Assembly: GCA_030248215.1 (NCBI GenBank)
Contig: JASANG010000798.1
Location: forward strand, 1 to 64,000
Length of the DNA: 64,000 nucleotides
Origin: Enoplolaimus lenunculus
Taxonomy: Eukaryota > Nematoda > Enoplea > Enoplida > Thoracostomopsidae
Direction of reading: 5' to 3'
Shown here: piece after piece, positions 31,101-42,800 of the stretch
Position numbering within the stretch: position 1 is the first letter of the stretch
Layout: every line of letters starts with the position of its first letter
Notes under the pieces: generated by a model
Database searches by the model: none
What the model was told of the DNA's origin: nothing
What the model saw: only the letters and a program-made list of their open reading frames with translations
Made by a program: the position numbers and the translations under genes

Positions 31101-31820
31101 ACGCGGCGCTATACTATTTGTTGACTATTTTGGTGTCGTCCACGTCCAGCGCCGTCCGGCGACGCACGTCTTTTGACACCGCTTACCAATTTGTTAACAA
31201 AATGTTTTTGATTTGCGATGACCCTCGGCCCGGCGCTGTGCGACAGCGAACAGCATCACACGACAAAGATAGCGCCACACTAGAACAGAACCGCGATGTG
31301 ACAGTGGCAAATCGTTAATTTTCTAACTTTTGACGCGATAGCTAATAATGAAAAAGTAGCATGTGACGGCAGCGGAAGCCAAAGTCAATTTTAATACTAA
31401 ATCTTAATACAAAATTTTGGTTTTGAGACTTGTCTCCAATTGAGCCACCAGCGGAATTTGGCTATAAAACTACACCCCTTGTGAAAAAAACGGTTCTGTA
31501 CGTTGGCCGGGCACAATATCACTATTCCGAATATATTTTCACATTTGCAACATACGTGATACGACCGTGAAATCACGTAATACAATCATTAGTGCGCAAC
31601 CATACAAAAACCTATCACCCTTTCGTTCTGGTAAATTTCTGTTGTATATCAGCTGATTTTAAATTATACTTTACGTGCTACTGAATGTTTAATAGGCTTT
31701 CACTCACTAGAACCATACTAAACCTGCGTACATGTGTTGGTGTTCGTGTCTTTAAACTAATAATGCGTAGTTAGGTTAACGTTTTGACCGCTGACACTTT
31801 TCGTGTTAGGAAATTTATTT
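28105..31820. other. Gene-free stretch with AT-rich microsatellite patches
   Basis: I recognise no gene. Imperfect TATATA-rich patches lie near 30100-30180 and 30888-30940. GC-richer bits near 28545-28720, 29110-29160 and 30500-30650 have the texture of old transposon ends but could not be assigned. Confidence 0.35.
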
Positions 31821-32280
31821 AGCCGCATTATCAGGACACGACGGCAATAGGGGATATATCTCCAGCCGAAATCTTTGGGCGGATGAAACACAACGGTTTT
31901 TTAGAAGATTTCGGATAAGTTGCTGTGATTCTTACCGCCGCATTATCAGGGACAGGTCGGGAATAGGGAATATATCTCCAGCCGAAATCTTTGGGCGGAT
32001 GAAACATAACGGTTTTTTAGAAGATTTAGGATAAGTTGCTGTGATTCTTACCGCCGCATTATCAGGGACAGGTCGGGAATAGGGAATATATCTCCAGCCG
32101 AAATCTTTGGGCGGATGAAGCATAAGGGTTTTAGAAGATTTAGGATAAGTTGCTGAGATTCTTACCGCCGCATTATCAGGCACATGTCGGGAATAGGGAA
32201 TATATCTGCAGCCGAAATCTTTGGACGGACGAAAGATAAGAGTTGGTTTGATAGGTTTAGGATAAGTTGCTGTGATTCTA
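31821..32280. repeat. Tandem repeat, about 4 units of 111-118 bp
   Basis: Units start at GCCGCATTATCAGG near 31822, 31935, 32050 and 32165. They contain GGGAATATATCTCCAGCCGA, AATCTTTGGGCGGATGAA and TTTAGGATAAGTTGCTGTGA. The middle two are nearly identical and the outer two more diverged, the usual pattern of unequal exchange. No ORF is conserved across units. Confidence 0.85.
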
Positions 32281-32935
32281 AATGTAAAGAAATATATTTC
32301 ACTCCGCCTGGGCGCAGAAATGTGGATAAGAAGATATTAAAGAAATTCTGTAATTACAAATGTACGTTTTTGTCGTCATTTGAGATATTTGGATATCAAT
32401 TTTCGAGCACTGACGCAGCCGAACGGGTCGCCCTGTCTTAGACCCCCTTCGCTATACACTGAACAAAACCAAAAACTTTGTTACATTTTATTGTGTTTAG
32501 ATATCGCACGGTCGTTAACCTTTGAGAAAATTCTGTATCCGCCGCTGTTTTGTGATCACATGATGTAAACGGTTACATCAAACACCCAGAACGGATCTTT
32601 GGTGTATCAATCACTCATCTTTACAGAGCACAATAAAGTAGTCAGTTTGCAAAATGATTACAGTGATCGTTAAAGTTCAATTTTAATAATGGAACTTTGG
32701 GTGCATGACATATTGGCTGCAACCGACAAAGTGTGAGCAGGGTTAAGTAGTTTCGGGCAGAAGCGTATACAACGGAGAGATAGAGAAACTATATCCCCTC
32801 CTGAAATCTACAAAGAGACAAGAGCAAACAAACTTTTAACAGACTTAACAAAATGCTTCTAGATTTAGGAGTCAAAACCTTTCATCTACATGAAGTTATA
32901 CTCTCCAGAACTAAAATCCTGGCAACTGTAGTGAC

Positions 32936-33359
32936 CCGAATAAGAGGGGTTATAAGAGGGGGTTTCCATTTCGAGTTCTAATCAATTGGAGTCCGTTTTC
33001 CTAGTAAAAGTCCATACGCTGCTGGAGTCCCTGAACCATAAACATAGTCCATAAATGTCAATTATCCCTAATTGTATCTCATAATTGACTCCAGGACCAA
33101 ATAAAGTTGAGATCGAAACTTTAAAGCATACTTATGTTTGAAAGTATGTTCCTTAACCTTATATCATCGCCTAAGCTTTAGCTACAAGACAACCCTTTAA
33201 TTCAACGGATAGTTGCAATACCGGATATATCAGTACCGAAGGGCGTCGGGTGGCAGGCTAAAAATGAATAACGGTCCGTAACCGAATAAGGGGGGTGGAG
33301 TATACCCTCTGTAGAGGCCAAATAAATATCAGTCCACAGTCTTATTCGGGTCACTACAG
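32936..33359. mobile_element. TA-flanked MITE (CTGTAGTG ends), copy 2
   Basis: 424 bp from CTGTAGTGACCCGAATAAGA to TCTTATTCGGGTCACTACAG. Right flank TA, left flank AA, so the target duplication has one change. The interior matches copies 1, 3 and 4. Confidence 0.75.
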
Positions 33360-34342
33360 TACGCCCCTGGTTTTCTGTAGTTGTTTTGTTCTTGTGTTCA
33401 TTATATTATGTTCCTAATGCGTATGACCGTACTATAACTGAAAGGTGTGATCAAAAAACATCGTAATATTTTCCTAATGAATATTATTGATTCCATAAGG
33501 TTTATTTTGTAGACATTTAATATTACTATAGAAAAGCAAGCAAAAATGAACACCAATTATACACTATAGTGTGGGTAACATTGGCTGAGTTTCTGAAATC
33601 GTACTTAGTTGAGTACGTGCTAAGCAATTACTTAACCATTTTGTCGGTGTTAAAAGATTACTTAAGTTAAGTAAATACTTAAGTCGCCGAGTCCTACTAG
33701 AAATTGTAGACTCATGGTGCCTCCTTAATATAAAGCAAAGCTATTGCTATTTTGTTATTACAGCCAATCAGACATCACTTAATAAGGCTAGACAGAGTAG
33801 CAATTGGTGCGCATCCGATTGGTCAAATGTTGGCATTTAACAAAGTTCGATCAATCTAAAACATTAAACTTTAACCACAAAAACAACTATCTTGCATATG
33901 CCATGATATTAACTTATAAATAATGAGAATTATAGGTGAACCTAAGCCAGTATTGGTCTCTTTTAAGTGGCTGGTTTTATTGCTTAGTGTTCGGGGAATA
34001 ATGCACATGAATGATCATGCTTACTTCGCACGCATTCAGTTGATTTGTTGTAACCAATCAGGTACTGTTGGCGCAGTTGCTACTGGCTGGCTAGCCAATG
34101 ACAGTTGCTGTCGTTATGTCGGCGTTCTTTGTCTACACCCTAAGGTTAATTCTAAGCCTAAGCCTAAGCCTCCTACTCTCTGGTTACAACACTATCATTT
34201 AATAATTCTGTTATATACAAGGATTTTGTTGCTCAAACCTATTAACAATGCTTAATCGGCGTCCTTTTTGCCTTTTTGTTCATTTTTTGTACGTTTTTCT
34301 ACATAGGGAGACACTGAGAACTTTGTGCTGGTTTATTATTCT
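33360..34342. other. Gene-free stretch
   Basis: No gene or assigned repeat. TTAAGTTAAGTAAATACTTAAG near 33661 is a short AT palindrome. The 110-codon open frame at 33923-34255 has no recognisable motif and runs into a TTAGGC-type scrap, so I do not call it. Confidence 0.35.
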
Positions 34343-34532
34343 GGCCCATGTAAAGATCAGGGGCAGAGCGTTTTTCTGTGGGACTGCAATAGAGCAAGCT
34401 TAAGCTTTAGACTAATTTTTTGCTTCGCTTAGGCTTAGGCTTAGGAATATGCTCATTCTGACGGTTTAGGCTTAGGCTTAGGCTTAGGAATATGTCTATA
34501 ATACTGTTCCGCCCCTGTTCATTGCATTGGCC
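34343..34532 (+). mobile_element. TTAGGC-bearing MITE family, near-complete reference copy
   Basis: 190 bp from GGCCCATGTAAAGATCAGGG to CCCCTGTTCATTGCATTGGC-C, with GGAACG/GTTCC just inside. Between the ends lie GGACTGCAATAGAGCAAGC, AAGCTTTAGACTAATTTTTT, then two short (TTAGGC)n arrays separated by AATATGCTCATTCTGACGG. The arrays are part of the element and move with it. A lone array piece also lies at 34157-34178. Confidence 0.75.
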
Positions 34533-35248
34533 TTAAACGATATTAATTATTCATCAAGCATTTGGATACAATTTTCATCGCAACATGCAGCAATCTGAAA
34601 AACCTGAAGAATTGAACGCTGATATTGGGTTTTTGTGTTCGGTACCTTAGAGGTGCCTGGTTGTCAGGAAACGTATAAAAATCACTTCCCCGAGAAATGT
34701 TCTATCCGGGTTTATTATAGACATAAACCGTTTGAAATTTTCGCACGAACCCTTGGCCACGTTAGCATTTTAAACTGATAAAGGGGTGCTTGGTTTTCTT
34801 TTAGCGCTACCCACTACGAGGTATATGTATCGTACACAGCTGTATTGCTCCATATGAAAATGTTTTGCGCGTTTTTTTTTCATTTTCCACGGACGCTAAT
34901 CTTGTTAGGTTATAGGGTTGTTTTATATAATACACACTGAACCGAAACCTAATTACAAACGTCGAGGTCACACTCTTGTGGTACTCTTGTTTTCTATGCG
35001 ATTATTCTTCTGTATGAAGCTTTTCGTGGCTATTCCTGCGTATAATAATCAGACGCGTAGCCAGGATTTCATTTCAGGAGGGTATCAAACTTGATTTGAA
35101 TGTGTTTTCGAGGCAGCTGTAGGAGCGATAGCGATGCATACATTTCACTGTAGATTACAGCAGGTAATTCATAGGTTCCATACTTTATATAGTGCCATTT
35201 TGTCACATCTGTAGAAATTTTGGAGAGAGAGCATACATTCTGTATCTC

Positions 35249-35395
35249 AGGTCCGTAACCAGCTCAACTTGCTAAGTGAGAGGCTAAGTAAAAAGTAGGT
35301 CGGAATTTCACATATCGTACTAGTAGGACTGAAACTTTTCTAGCGATTGCTGGAATTTTTCATGGTAGGGAGCTAAGCCCTCTGGCTACACGCGG
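35249..35395. mobile_element. MITE with AGGCCCGTAGCCA ends, diverged copy 2
   Basis: AGGTCCGTAACCAGCTCAAC-TTGCTAAG at the left and GAGCTAAGCCCTCTGGCTAC at the right match 27101-27259, with a degraded middle. Confidence 0.45.
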
Positions 35396-35858
35396 CAAGT
35401 CGGGGTCCGTTGTGGACGTTTGTGGATATTGTTATGAACATTATAGTTTTAATGTGTGGTTATCATATTTTTATTACTGTACGGTTTTAAATAGTAACGT
35501 GCGAGTGGCAGATTTAGAAATTTTTGACAGTGGGGCTGCACGAGCGAGAAGCCAAACACCAGATCAACCGTAATATAAAATGTTTAGTTTAATCCCTGTT
35601 GCGGGAGGAGGGGTGTCCAGGGCCGGAGCAGCCACCTTCATACCTTCCTTTCGGGGGGGCACCCTAAACAGGGGCCCCACCTTAAGATATTAAACAAAAC
35701 ATTTCAATAGCATTATGATCACCGCAACGGACCCCCACCCCGGAGTTTTGGTGGGGGGAGGCCGCCACCACAGACTGCTGCGGAATCTGGGGTGATCACC
35801 TTTTGGAGTCGCCAGTGTGTTAGATTCATTTGGCAAAAAAACAGATATATCGGTATAT

Positions 35859-35917
35859 GTGTGCCGGTAAACCAGACCCATGTGTATGTGTGCCGGTAAA
35901 CCAGACCCATGTGTATG
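35859..35917 (+). repeat. 29-bp tandem duplication
   Basis: Two identical units of GTGTGCCGGTAAACCAGACC-CATGTGTAT in direct repeat. The lack of divergence suggests a recent slip or unequal exchange. Confidence 0.8.
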
Positions 35918-36083
35918 TGTGTATGCTTTGCTTGAGTTGTTTTATATTTTATTATTGCCATGTGTCTTTCTGCTTGGCGTACTTTGAAGCCTGTGCAGGT
36001 AAAACGGGGTACCCATACGGTTGATTATTGTATTATGTTTTCTAAGTCTGGGATAACGAAGTTGAGTTTAACATAAACAGTCC

Positions 36084-36248
36084 GGGCCGTATCCAAGTGC
36101 GGGGGCAGGAAGGTGGGTCAGCCCTCCAGGAAAAAGTTTTCACTCCAGAAAATGCTCAACCTTGCTTGTAAAGTCAACGAAATCCGTTGTATGCCCATTC
36201 TGAAAAACATTTAGCCCACCCTAGCAAGGTGATCTGACTACAGGCCTG
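36084..36248 (-). mobile_element. MITE with AGGCCCGTAGCCA ends, inverted copy 3
   Basis: Starts GGGCCGTATCCAAGTGCGGG and ends CTAGCAAGGTGATCTGACTA-CAGGCC. The interior GCATACAA..GATTTCGTTGACTT (reverse complement) matches copy 1. Confidence 0.5.
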
Positions 36249-36730
36249 AAGCCGTTCGCGAGGGTAATGCATTGCTCCGGTCCGTGATCGGTACACGGGG
36301 CCTACACGATGAAGAATTGGTTGATATCTGTGTGTGTGTGTGTGTTTTGTTTCTATTGAATTTCTAACGAAACCTAAACCAGTTTTTTTGTTATTTTTCT
36401 GTTTTGTACGGCAACGAGGCCATAGAAAACAGATGTAAGTGTAGTTGCGATATATATAATACGGTAAGCTGTATTTTTCGATTCTTAGTTATAAGCATTG
36501 CCTATTCTGTATATTTATGCATGTTGTCAAGCACGATTGCTATCGCTTATTCAAGTGTACAAGAATTGTAGATTTAACATTATTGTAATTTTTCGTGGTT
36601 TAGGCACAACCAGGATGTCCGTTTTGGGACCATACAACCTCGTGTAAAATTTATTTATGACCAGCAGTGTAGTGTGCGAGAAACTTTTTTACGTTTACAA
36701 TCCAGAACGTTCTTCCATACCCAAGGATAT

Positions 36731-36910
36731 AGGACCGTAACAGTATTTTATAAGCATATTCCAAAGCCTAAGACTAAGCCTAACCAGAAGCGGTAAGAAT
36801 GAGCTTACACATAAGCTTAAGCCTAAGTCGAAGTAAAAAATTTGTCTAAAACTTAAGCTTCGCTCTATTGCAGTTCTGCTGAAAATCGTCCGCCCTTGAT
36901 CTTTGGCTGT
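36731..36910 (-). mobile_element. TTAGGC-bearing MITE family, reverse-oriented full copy
   Basis: AGGACCGTAACAGTATTTTA-TAAGCATATTCC, then GCCTAAGACTAAGCCTAA, then TTAAGCTTCGCTCTATTGCA and CGTCCGCCCTTGATCTTTGG. This is the full family order of 34343-34532 on the other strand. Confidence 0.7.
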
Positions 36911-36951
36911 AAGTGTTATCGCTTTTTTGTATAGTCCTGGATAATAAAACA

Positions 36952-37124
36952 GGCCCGTCGCCAGCTAACCTTGCTAGGGGAGCACTAAAAATTTTTCAGG
37001 AGGGGCATTCAAGTGATTGCTTTCAACGACATACTAACATGCAAGGTTGAAAATTGTCTAGGAGGGTTCAAAATTTTTTCAGGGGGGATCTGATCCCCTC
37101 TTTCCCCCTTGCCTACAGGCCCGT
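36952..37124. mobile_element. MITE with AGGCCCGTAGCCA ends, copy 4
   Basis: GGCCCGTCGCCAGCTAACCT-TGCTAGGGGAGC at the left and CCCTTGCCTACAGGCCCGT at the right, with AAAAATTTTTCAGGAGGGGC inside. Closest to 27101-27259. Confidence 0.65.
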
Positions 37125-37613
37125 AATCAAAGCAACTATATGTTATGTTGTGTCAATTTTGAGGCTTGCTTAAGCATTTTATGTTTGTTCATAGCTTGCG
37201 TATTAAGATTGCAACGATTGCCTACATGGCGCACATATATTAAAAGTTAGGTTTAAATATAGTATCGCTGAACACCTTGTGTTTTAGTGCTGTCTTGTCA
37301 CAAAGCAATCGTATGCCAGTAATATGTGGGACTAAGACGAATTTGATTTGAGCCCTGAGAAAAATCGGATTCAAAAGACAAATCTCCGATTGAACTTTAT
37401 CTTTACTCAGTGGCGTAGCCATGAGAGGCGGGCCAATCTGAGTTTATTTCTGTTAAAACTAAATGCTATCAGAGATAAATAAGCTAGAAACAAAGGTACA
37501 TTTTTTGAAGCAATTGACGTGGCCCGCTCGGAACCAGAATACGGCTACATACATGTAAGCACTTGTTGCCACAGCAGTGATTAAGTACTTTCTGTGTATG
37601 CAAGTCAACATCT

Positions 37614-37819
37614 CGGCCTATATTCTCAAATGTGTATAGCAACTATCATCAGTTGGTCACAAAGTCGCCATTGCAGTTTGGAACTAAAAATTGGTATAGG
37701 AATAGAGCAAATCATATGCGAAAAATATGCTAAAGTTTGAGCTACAGCATTCATTGAACGTTACATGACCTGTCACCAACAGATGATACGTGCTACACAC
37801 GTTTGAGAATACCTGTCCC
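37614..37819. mobile_element. MITE with GGCCYGTATTCTCAAATG ends, copy 1
   Basis: Left CGGCCTATATTCTCAAATGT-GTATAGCAACTATC and right TGATACGTGCTACACACGTTTG-AGAATACCTG are inverted repeats of about 40 bases. The same ends are at 41832-42034, 52423-52650 and 53109-53330. Confidence 0.65.
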
Positions 37820-39648
37820 AAAATACAAGATGTGCGTGTTCTTTTCAAAGCATCTTGGCCCCAGGCTCGCAGCTGACCAAATATACCAGGGGGCCCAAGA
37901 TATTTTTTACACAGGCATGTGGTTGTCATATAACATGCATGCGGGCTTAAAACGTTTCAAGGGGGGATGGGCAAAAATTTTAACAGCAGTGAACGCCCCC
38001 CGAACAGGCCCGCGTGGCCTTTGGCGAATTTAGACAAAGTTTATAGTATTAATAACAATCTGCAAACCACAGATTACAATAGCACACAATCAAAAATATG
38101 CTGTGTTTATCTCGTTCAAATTTCGGCATCAGGATGCATTGTCCCAAAATTCAAACTGTGTATTTTCGTGTAAAACAAAAACGAAATTCAACCGCAGCGA
38201 TAAGATAACGCAAGCATTAAAAATGAAAAATGTGAACCGTTTTGATGGTTTTAATCATCAGGTATTACTTATAGTAGTGTATATATGAGTAGTTTGGCAT
38301 ATTTACAGAAATCTACAGTTCGGCCTGGTAATAATTGCATTTTTGTGTAACGACCAATTAAGATACGTATGATGATATTTAGGCATACGCAGGCTGCAGT
38401 TCGGGCAGGCTGGGTTATAGCCCTTCTCACTTTTTTCTGACTAACGCGAGCGATTAATTGCCCATTTTCGACTGGTAAACTTGGTGTCACTCAAAGACGA
38501 TTCTTCCGTCCATCGGCATAACGCAACTTGAAATTTGTATCGGAGGATACATTAAAATACGGAAATTGCGTTTGGAATTGTACTCGATTCTCTCGCGTGC
38601 ATGCTACAATGAACAAAGGGATCTTACCATTATATCACAAAAAAATTTTCTGACGGGGGCGTACACCGCACCCTTCCGCACCCCTTCTTGATCTACTGGT
38701 TTGAATAGCATTTCTGAAGGAGGCGATATCGAGCAGAAATAGTGACAATTCTTGGGGCGTAAACTATAGACTGGATTCCAATTCGCGAGGGTAATTTTAA
38801 ATACAAAATTTTTTACCTCTAAAATCCAGAAGCTTTCGTAGTCTGCCGGATGACCACCCCCCTATGCATGTGCTAGGGTTTGTAGCCTGTTATACACAGA
38901 TACCGTGTGTAGAATCGGAGATAAAATAACGGACATATTCCATCCCGAAATTTAAAATTTCTGGACGAACGAAAACGACCCTTGTCCCTTTGTAACAGTG
39001 TTTAAAATTTTCCTGACCATATCTACACTCACTGTAAAAGCGACTGGCTCACATGTTGCTAGCTATGTCTTTATATTTATCAAAATGCTTTTGTTTTAAC
39101 ATAATGTTCAACTGCATTATACTACAGCCTAGAAAATAATACAAATAGTGATTGCTGCATTTGATGACAAACTTGCGTAGTCATGTTTCGAAGCGTACAA
39201 AGCTAGAATATACCGTTACCTCACTCCATGAAAACATTCTACCATTGTAAACGCGTGTATATAACTTTTACGGTTGTTTTTCAACTTGAATACATGTAAA
39301 TGATACTTGTTTTCGATTTCGTATTATATTCAACTTCAATCCATGTGTTTTCAAATATTTTTAAAGCGCAAAATGATCGGCGGCGGGCAGACAAATAATT
39401 TTATCGTTTTGCCAGCAGAGTACGGTATGAAATAATTGTGGAAGTGCCAAAAAACAAACATGCGTGGTGCTTTGTTTCGCTCGATAATGATATGACCTGC
39501 GATGCGGCTTGCTTGTTGTCTAATCGCTACCTATTGCTTTAGGCTGTTGTTACGTTGGGTTTGTTGCGCATTTTTCGTACATTTACGCTTCAGGCTTAGT
39601 ATTTGGGAAAGGTTTACCTATGCCAATGTTGAAGCTTTAGCCCAGTAA
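37820..39648. other. Gene-free stretch
   Basis: No coding sequence recognised. The CGCACCCTTCCGCACCCCTT patch near 38670 and the GAC..AATTTTAAATACAAAATT patch near 38790 are the only non-random looking bits and remain unassigned. Confidence 0.3.
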
Positions 39649-39814
39649 TGGCGGATCCATGGGGGGCACCCCGGCCGTGTCCCCCCAACAGCATCTCGAC
39701 AAAAATTATATAGCAATTTTGTGACAATAGTTCGAGGTTTGTGTGTGAGTCAAAAGTAAGTTTATTACCTGGGAAATTTTGGCCCCCCCCATTTTGAGAT
39801 CCTGGATCCGCCAC
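39649..39814. mobile_element. MITE with TGGCGGATCCA ends
   Basis: TGGCGGATCCATGGGGGGCA at the left is mirrored by CCCCCCATTTTGAGATCCTG-GATCCGCCA at the right. Single ends of the same type are near 40560-40580 (GGATCCGCCGCTG), 41345-41360 (GAATCCGCCACTG) and 32533-32547. Confidence 0.6.
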
Positions 39815-42800
39815 AGGAGCCCAAGTTTTTGTTTTATTAATTTGCGAAAAGTGTACAAAGGACAAGTTCTTATCCTTTCGGTCAAACTGCTACCGCCTCC
39901 CTACCTGTTTTCTAGATTAAACCGGAGAAATTGCTCCGCCATGCGAGTCAGCTTTAATTTTGTGTTGAGATTGAATACATATAATTTAAAATTAGGTGTA
40001 ACCTCTGACTCGTTCCGCTCGTAATCTTCCAGTCAGTGGCGTCTGTCTGTTTAATTGCCTGCTTTTCACGTTCGGCCTTCAACTCGATACAGCAAGGATG
40101 GATTGCCGTCATTAGTTGTGGTCGTATTCCCCTCTGGACTGACAACAAAAGTCAAATTTTACCCAATGTTTACTGTTAAAATGGCGTTTGGCCTGTTACT
40201 CGCTTGGCTCGCAGGGTTTTTCTCTATGCTGACGAAACTTATTTAATTTGCACAAAGTTCTATTCCGACAGGTTTCGTCTTATGTTAATTAGTTTTTAAA
40301 GTGATCAAGGGGTATCGTTGGCTGGGTTTTGGCGATCTCGGGTACCCCAGCGGCGGCTCGACAAGTATATTTGCGCCAGTTACTAGTTTCACTCAAAGGT
40401 TTACCACTGACGCATACAAGCGGCCAGCCAAACTTAGGCCCCTTCAACAGGGATCAAAACTAAAATTTTGCATTAAAATTTAGTACTAAAATTGCGTTTG
40501 ACTGCTCGCTCGCGAGTGTTTTTCACAAATATATACAGTGCGGCCTATAGGCGTTACAAATCCTTGGATCCGCCGCTGTCTTTTACCGGAATTACGAGCG
40601 GCGGCGAGCTATCGATGAACGTGCTTCCTGACTGCTTGCATCTGACAACTTCAACACCAGAACCCGTGCTTTCTATGCGTATGCTAGTTGTAGCGTTGTG
40701 TTTTGTGTACAACAAAAGTTTTACACTATGTTATACAAATATATTAGCGCTAGGCACCATAGAGATAGACGTTATTTAAATTTTGACTAGTTTTTAAGTT
40801 TCCTGAAACATTAAAGTACTACTCTGCAATACGCAGTCCTTCGCAACCAGAAATTGTTGGTAATTAGGGGAAGGCGTAACATTTTTTTAAGGATGGCATG
40901 GCAAATTTTGTCTTAACACAATTTTTTTAATGCTTTATGAAAAAATTTCGGGCTGCGGGTGGGAGGGGCAAATATGTTGGAATGGGGGGTGGGGTGGCAG
41001 TTCTCTCTCGTCGCTCCCCAAAGCTGCAGTCGTGATAATACGTCGTCTCAATTGCGTTACGTAGTGGTATAATAGTGCAAAAAATGTACAAGAGAACGCT
41101 ATTTTTATATTTTAAACAACGATGGTTTGCTGAGCTGCTGGCGTAGTTTTTTTGTTGTTTGCTGTTGTTGCACACTCTCGGATCAAAGGGAGACAACCCG
41201 ACCTAGTCCCCCCGTAACACGGATCAAAACCAAGATTTTTTATTAAGCTTTAGCATTCAATAGCGCTCGACGTTTAGCTCGATTCGTTCCGAAGTTTTTA
41301 GCCCCAATTACATCTCGTGCGTCCCCTTTTTTAAAGGAAATTTCTGAATCCGCCACTGATGTTGTATAATGGTGGGCTTGGCTGGGCTTCGGCTGGGTAA
41401 TGCTTTATGCGATAATGTTCACCAAGTTTTATGTGTGTATAGCTCTGTTTGCTCTGCGCTATGTGGCTAACGTTTTTTACGATGCGCATTTTTCGTAATC
41501 GAAGAGAATTGCTTGCTTGTAAGTGGATACCCCGCCACAGTAAAGGTTTTTAAGATATTTTACGAAAAAAACAACTTATATACGTTTGTTTTTGGTCGTA
41601 CACACACGTCGTTTTTATCCCGGAGATGCTGGAGAAATGTACTCAAAATTTAAAAAAAAATACGAGGGTGGTGGTTTTTGTTTGATGAGATGTATCGGAA
41701 AAATACACAAACTCAGGGCTGAGCCTAGCAAGGTGAGCTCTCTACGGGCCTGGGACGAGGGACGGCGGCGCTCGTCAAAAATTTCTGAATCCATCAGTAG
41801 TAAAAAATCAGAAACTTCTAGGCAAACGTCTGGGCCCGTATTCTCAAGTGAGAATAATATCTATCACCAGTTAGCGATAGGTTTTCTAACTGACAAACTT
41901 CTGTTCAATCGCGGATCTTCAAATGCGAAAAATGTGCTGAATTTCACACGTCATCATCATACACTGGTTTGAACGTTACAAAACCTATCATCAACTGGTG
42001 ATAGGTGCGACACACATTTAAGAATACGAGGCCCTAGATCTAGCTATAGCATCCGGAACTGAAATACGTTAGAGGTATTAAATCAATTCTAAATACATCG
42101 AAAAAAAGCGTTACAAACATGGAAAATGTCCTTGCGAACGAAGCGAGCGATGAGCCAAACGTATTTTTGTGGTTCAAATGTATTTTATCTCAACGCAAAG
42201 GGTGTTGATTTGTGCCGTTATCATCGGTTTGTTTGACGAATTATTTGTGTGAAAATCATATCCAGCCTACCAACAGTTGAAAACTGTGGCAAATCAGTGA
42301 AAAAACGCTTGCGAGCGAGCTGACAACATCATTTTCATGAATTATATTGTAGTAATGGGGTTTGCAATGATTTCTGTCCGCCGGGATGAGTGAATACTTT
42401 AGTTCTTGTAGGCGCAGTTCGATTCGTATTTAATGTTCGCCTTAAAGGTAACATTTGAATAGCGCCGCCGAAGGTTAAAATGTTTTAGGCGTACCAACGG
42501 CCACACATAACAATTTATTACAATTTTTTTCTTGTTAACCGGAAGGGCAGGGGTGGCTGCAGCTCAGCGGTTGCGCCTGAGAGACCTTCATAAGGTTCAT
42601 TGTGTCCCCTGAATACTTCATTAAGGTATTATGTGATCTATCGGGTCTTCTTGTCGTTTACCGTGGTCGCCGTATTCGAGAGAAAATATAACACTTAAAT
42701 AATTTAGTCATGCATATATATATTTTGTGTACTTCTACAGATTCGAAGTTTTTGGGCGTCTGAAGGTATTAGAATGATCAGAATTTCCACTAACTTTCTA

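Noticed and set aside
33923-34255. 110-codon open frame as a gene
   Set aside because: No recognisable domain. Its end includes a TTAGGC-family scrap.
41586-41972. 128-codon open frame as a gene
   Set aside because: It overlaps a MITE arm, shows no motif and ends inside the repeat.
42541-42680. tRNA gene or SINE head (A-box-like GCAGCTCAGCGGTT)
   Set aside because: No B box at tRNA spacing and no cloverleaf pairing. Left unannotated.
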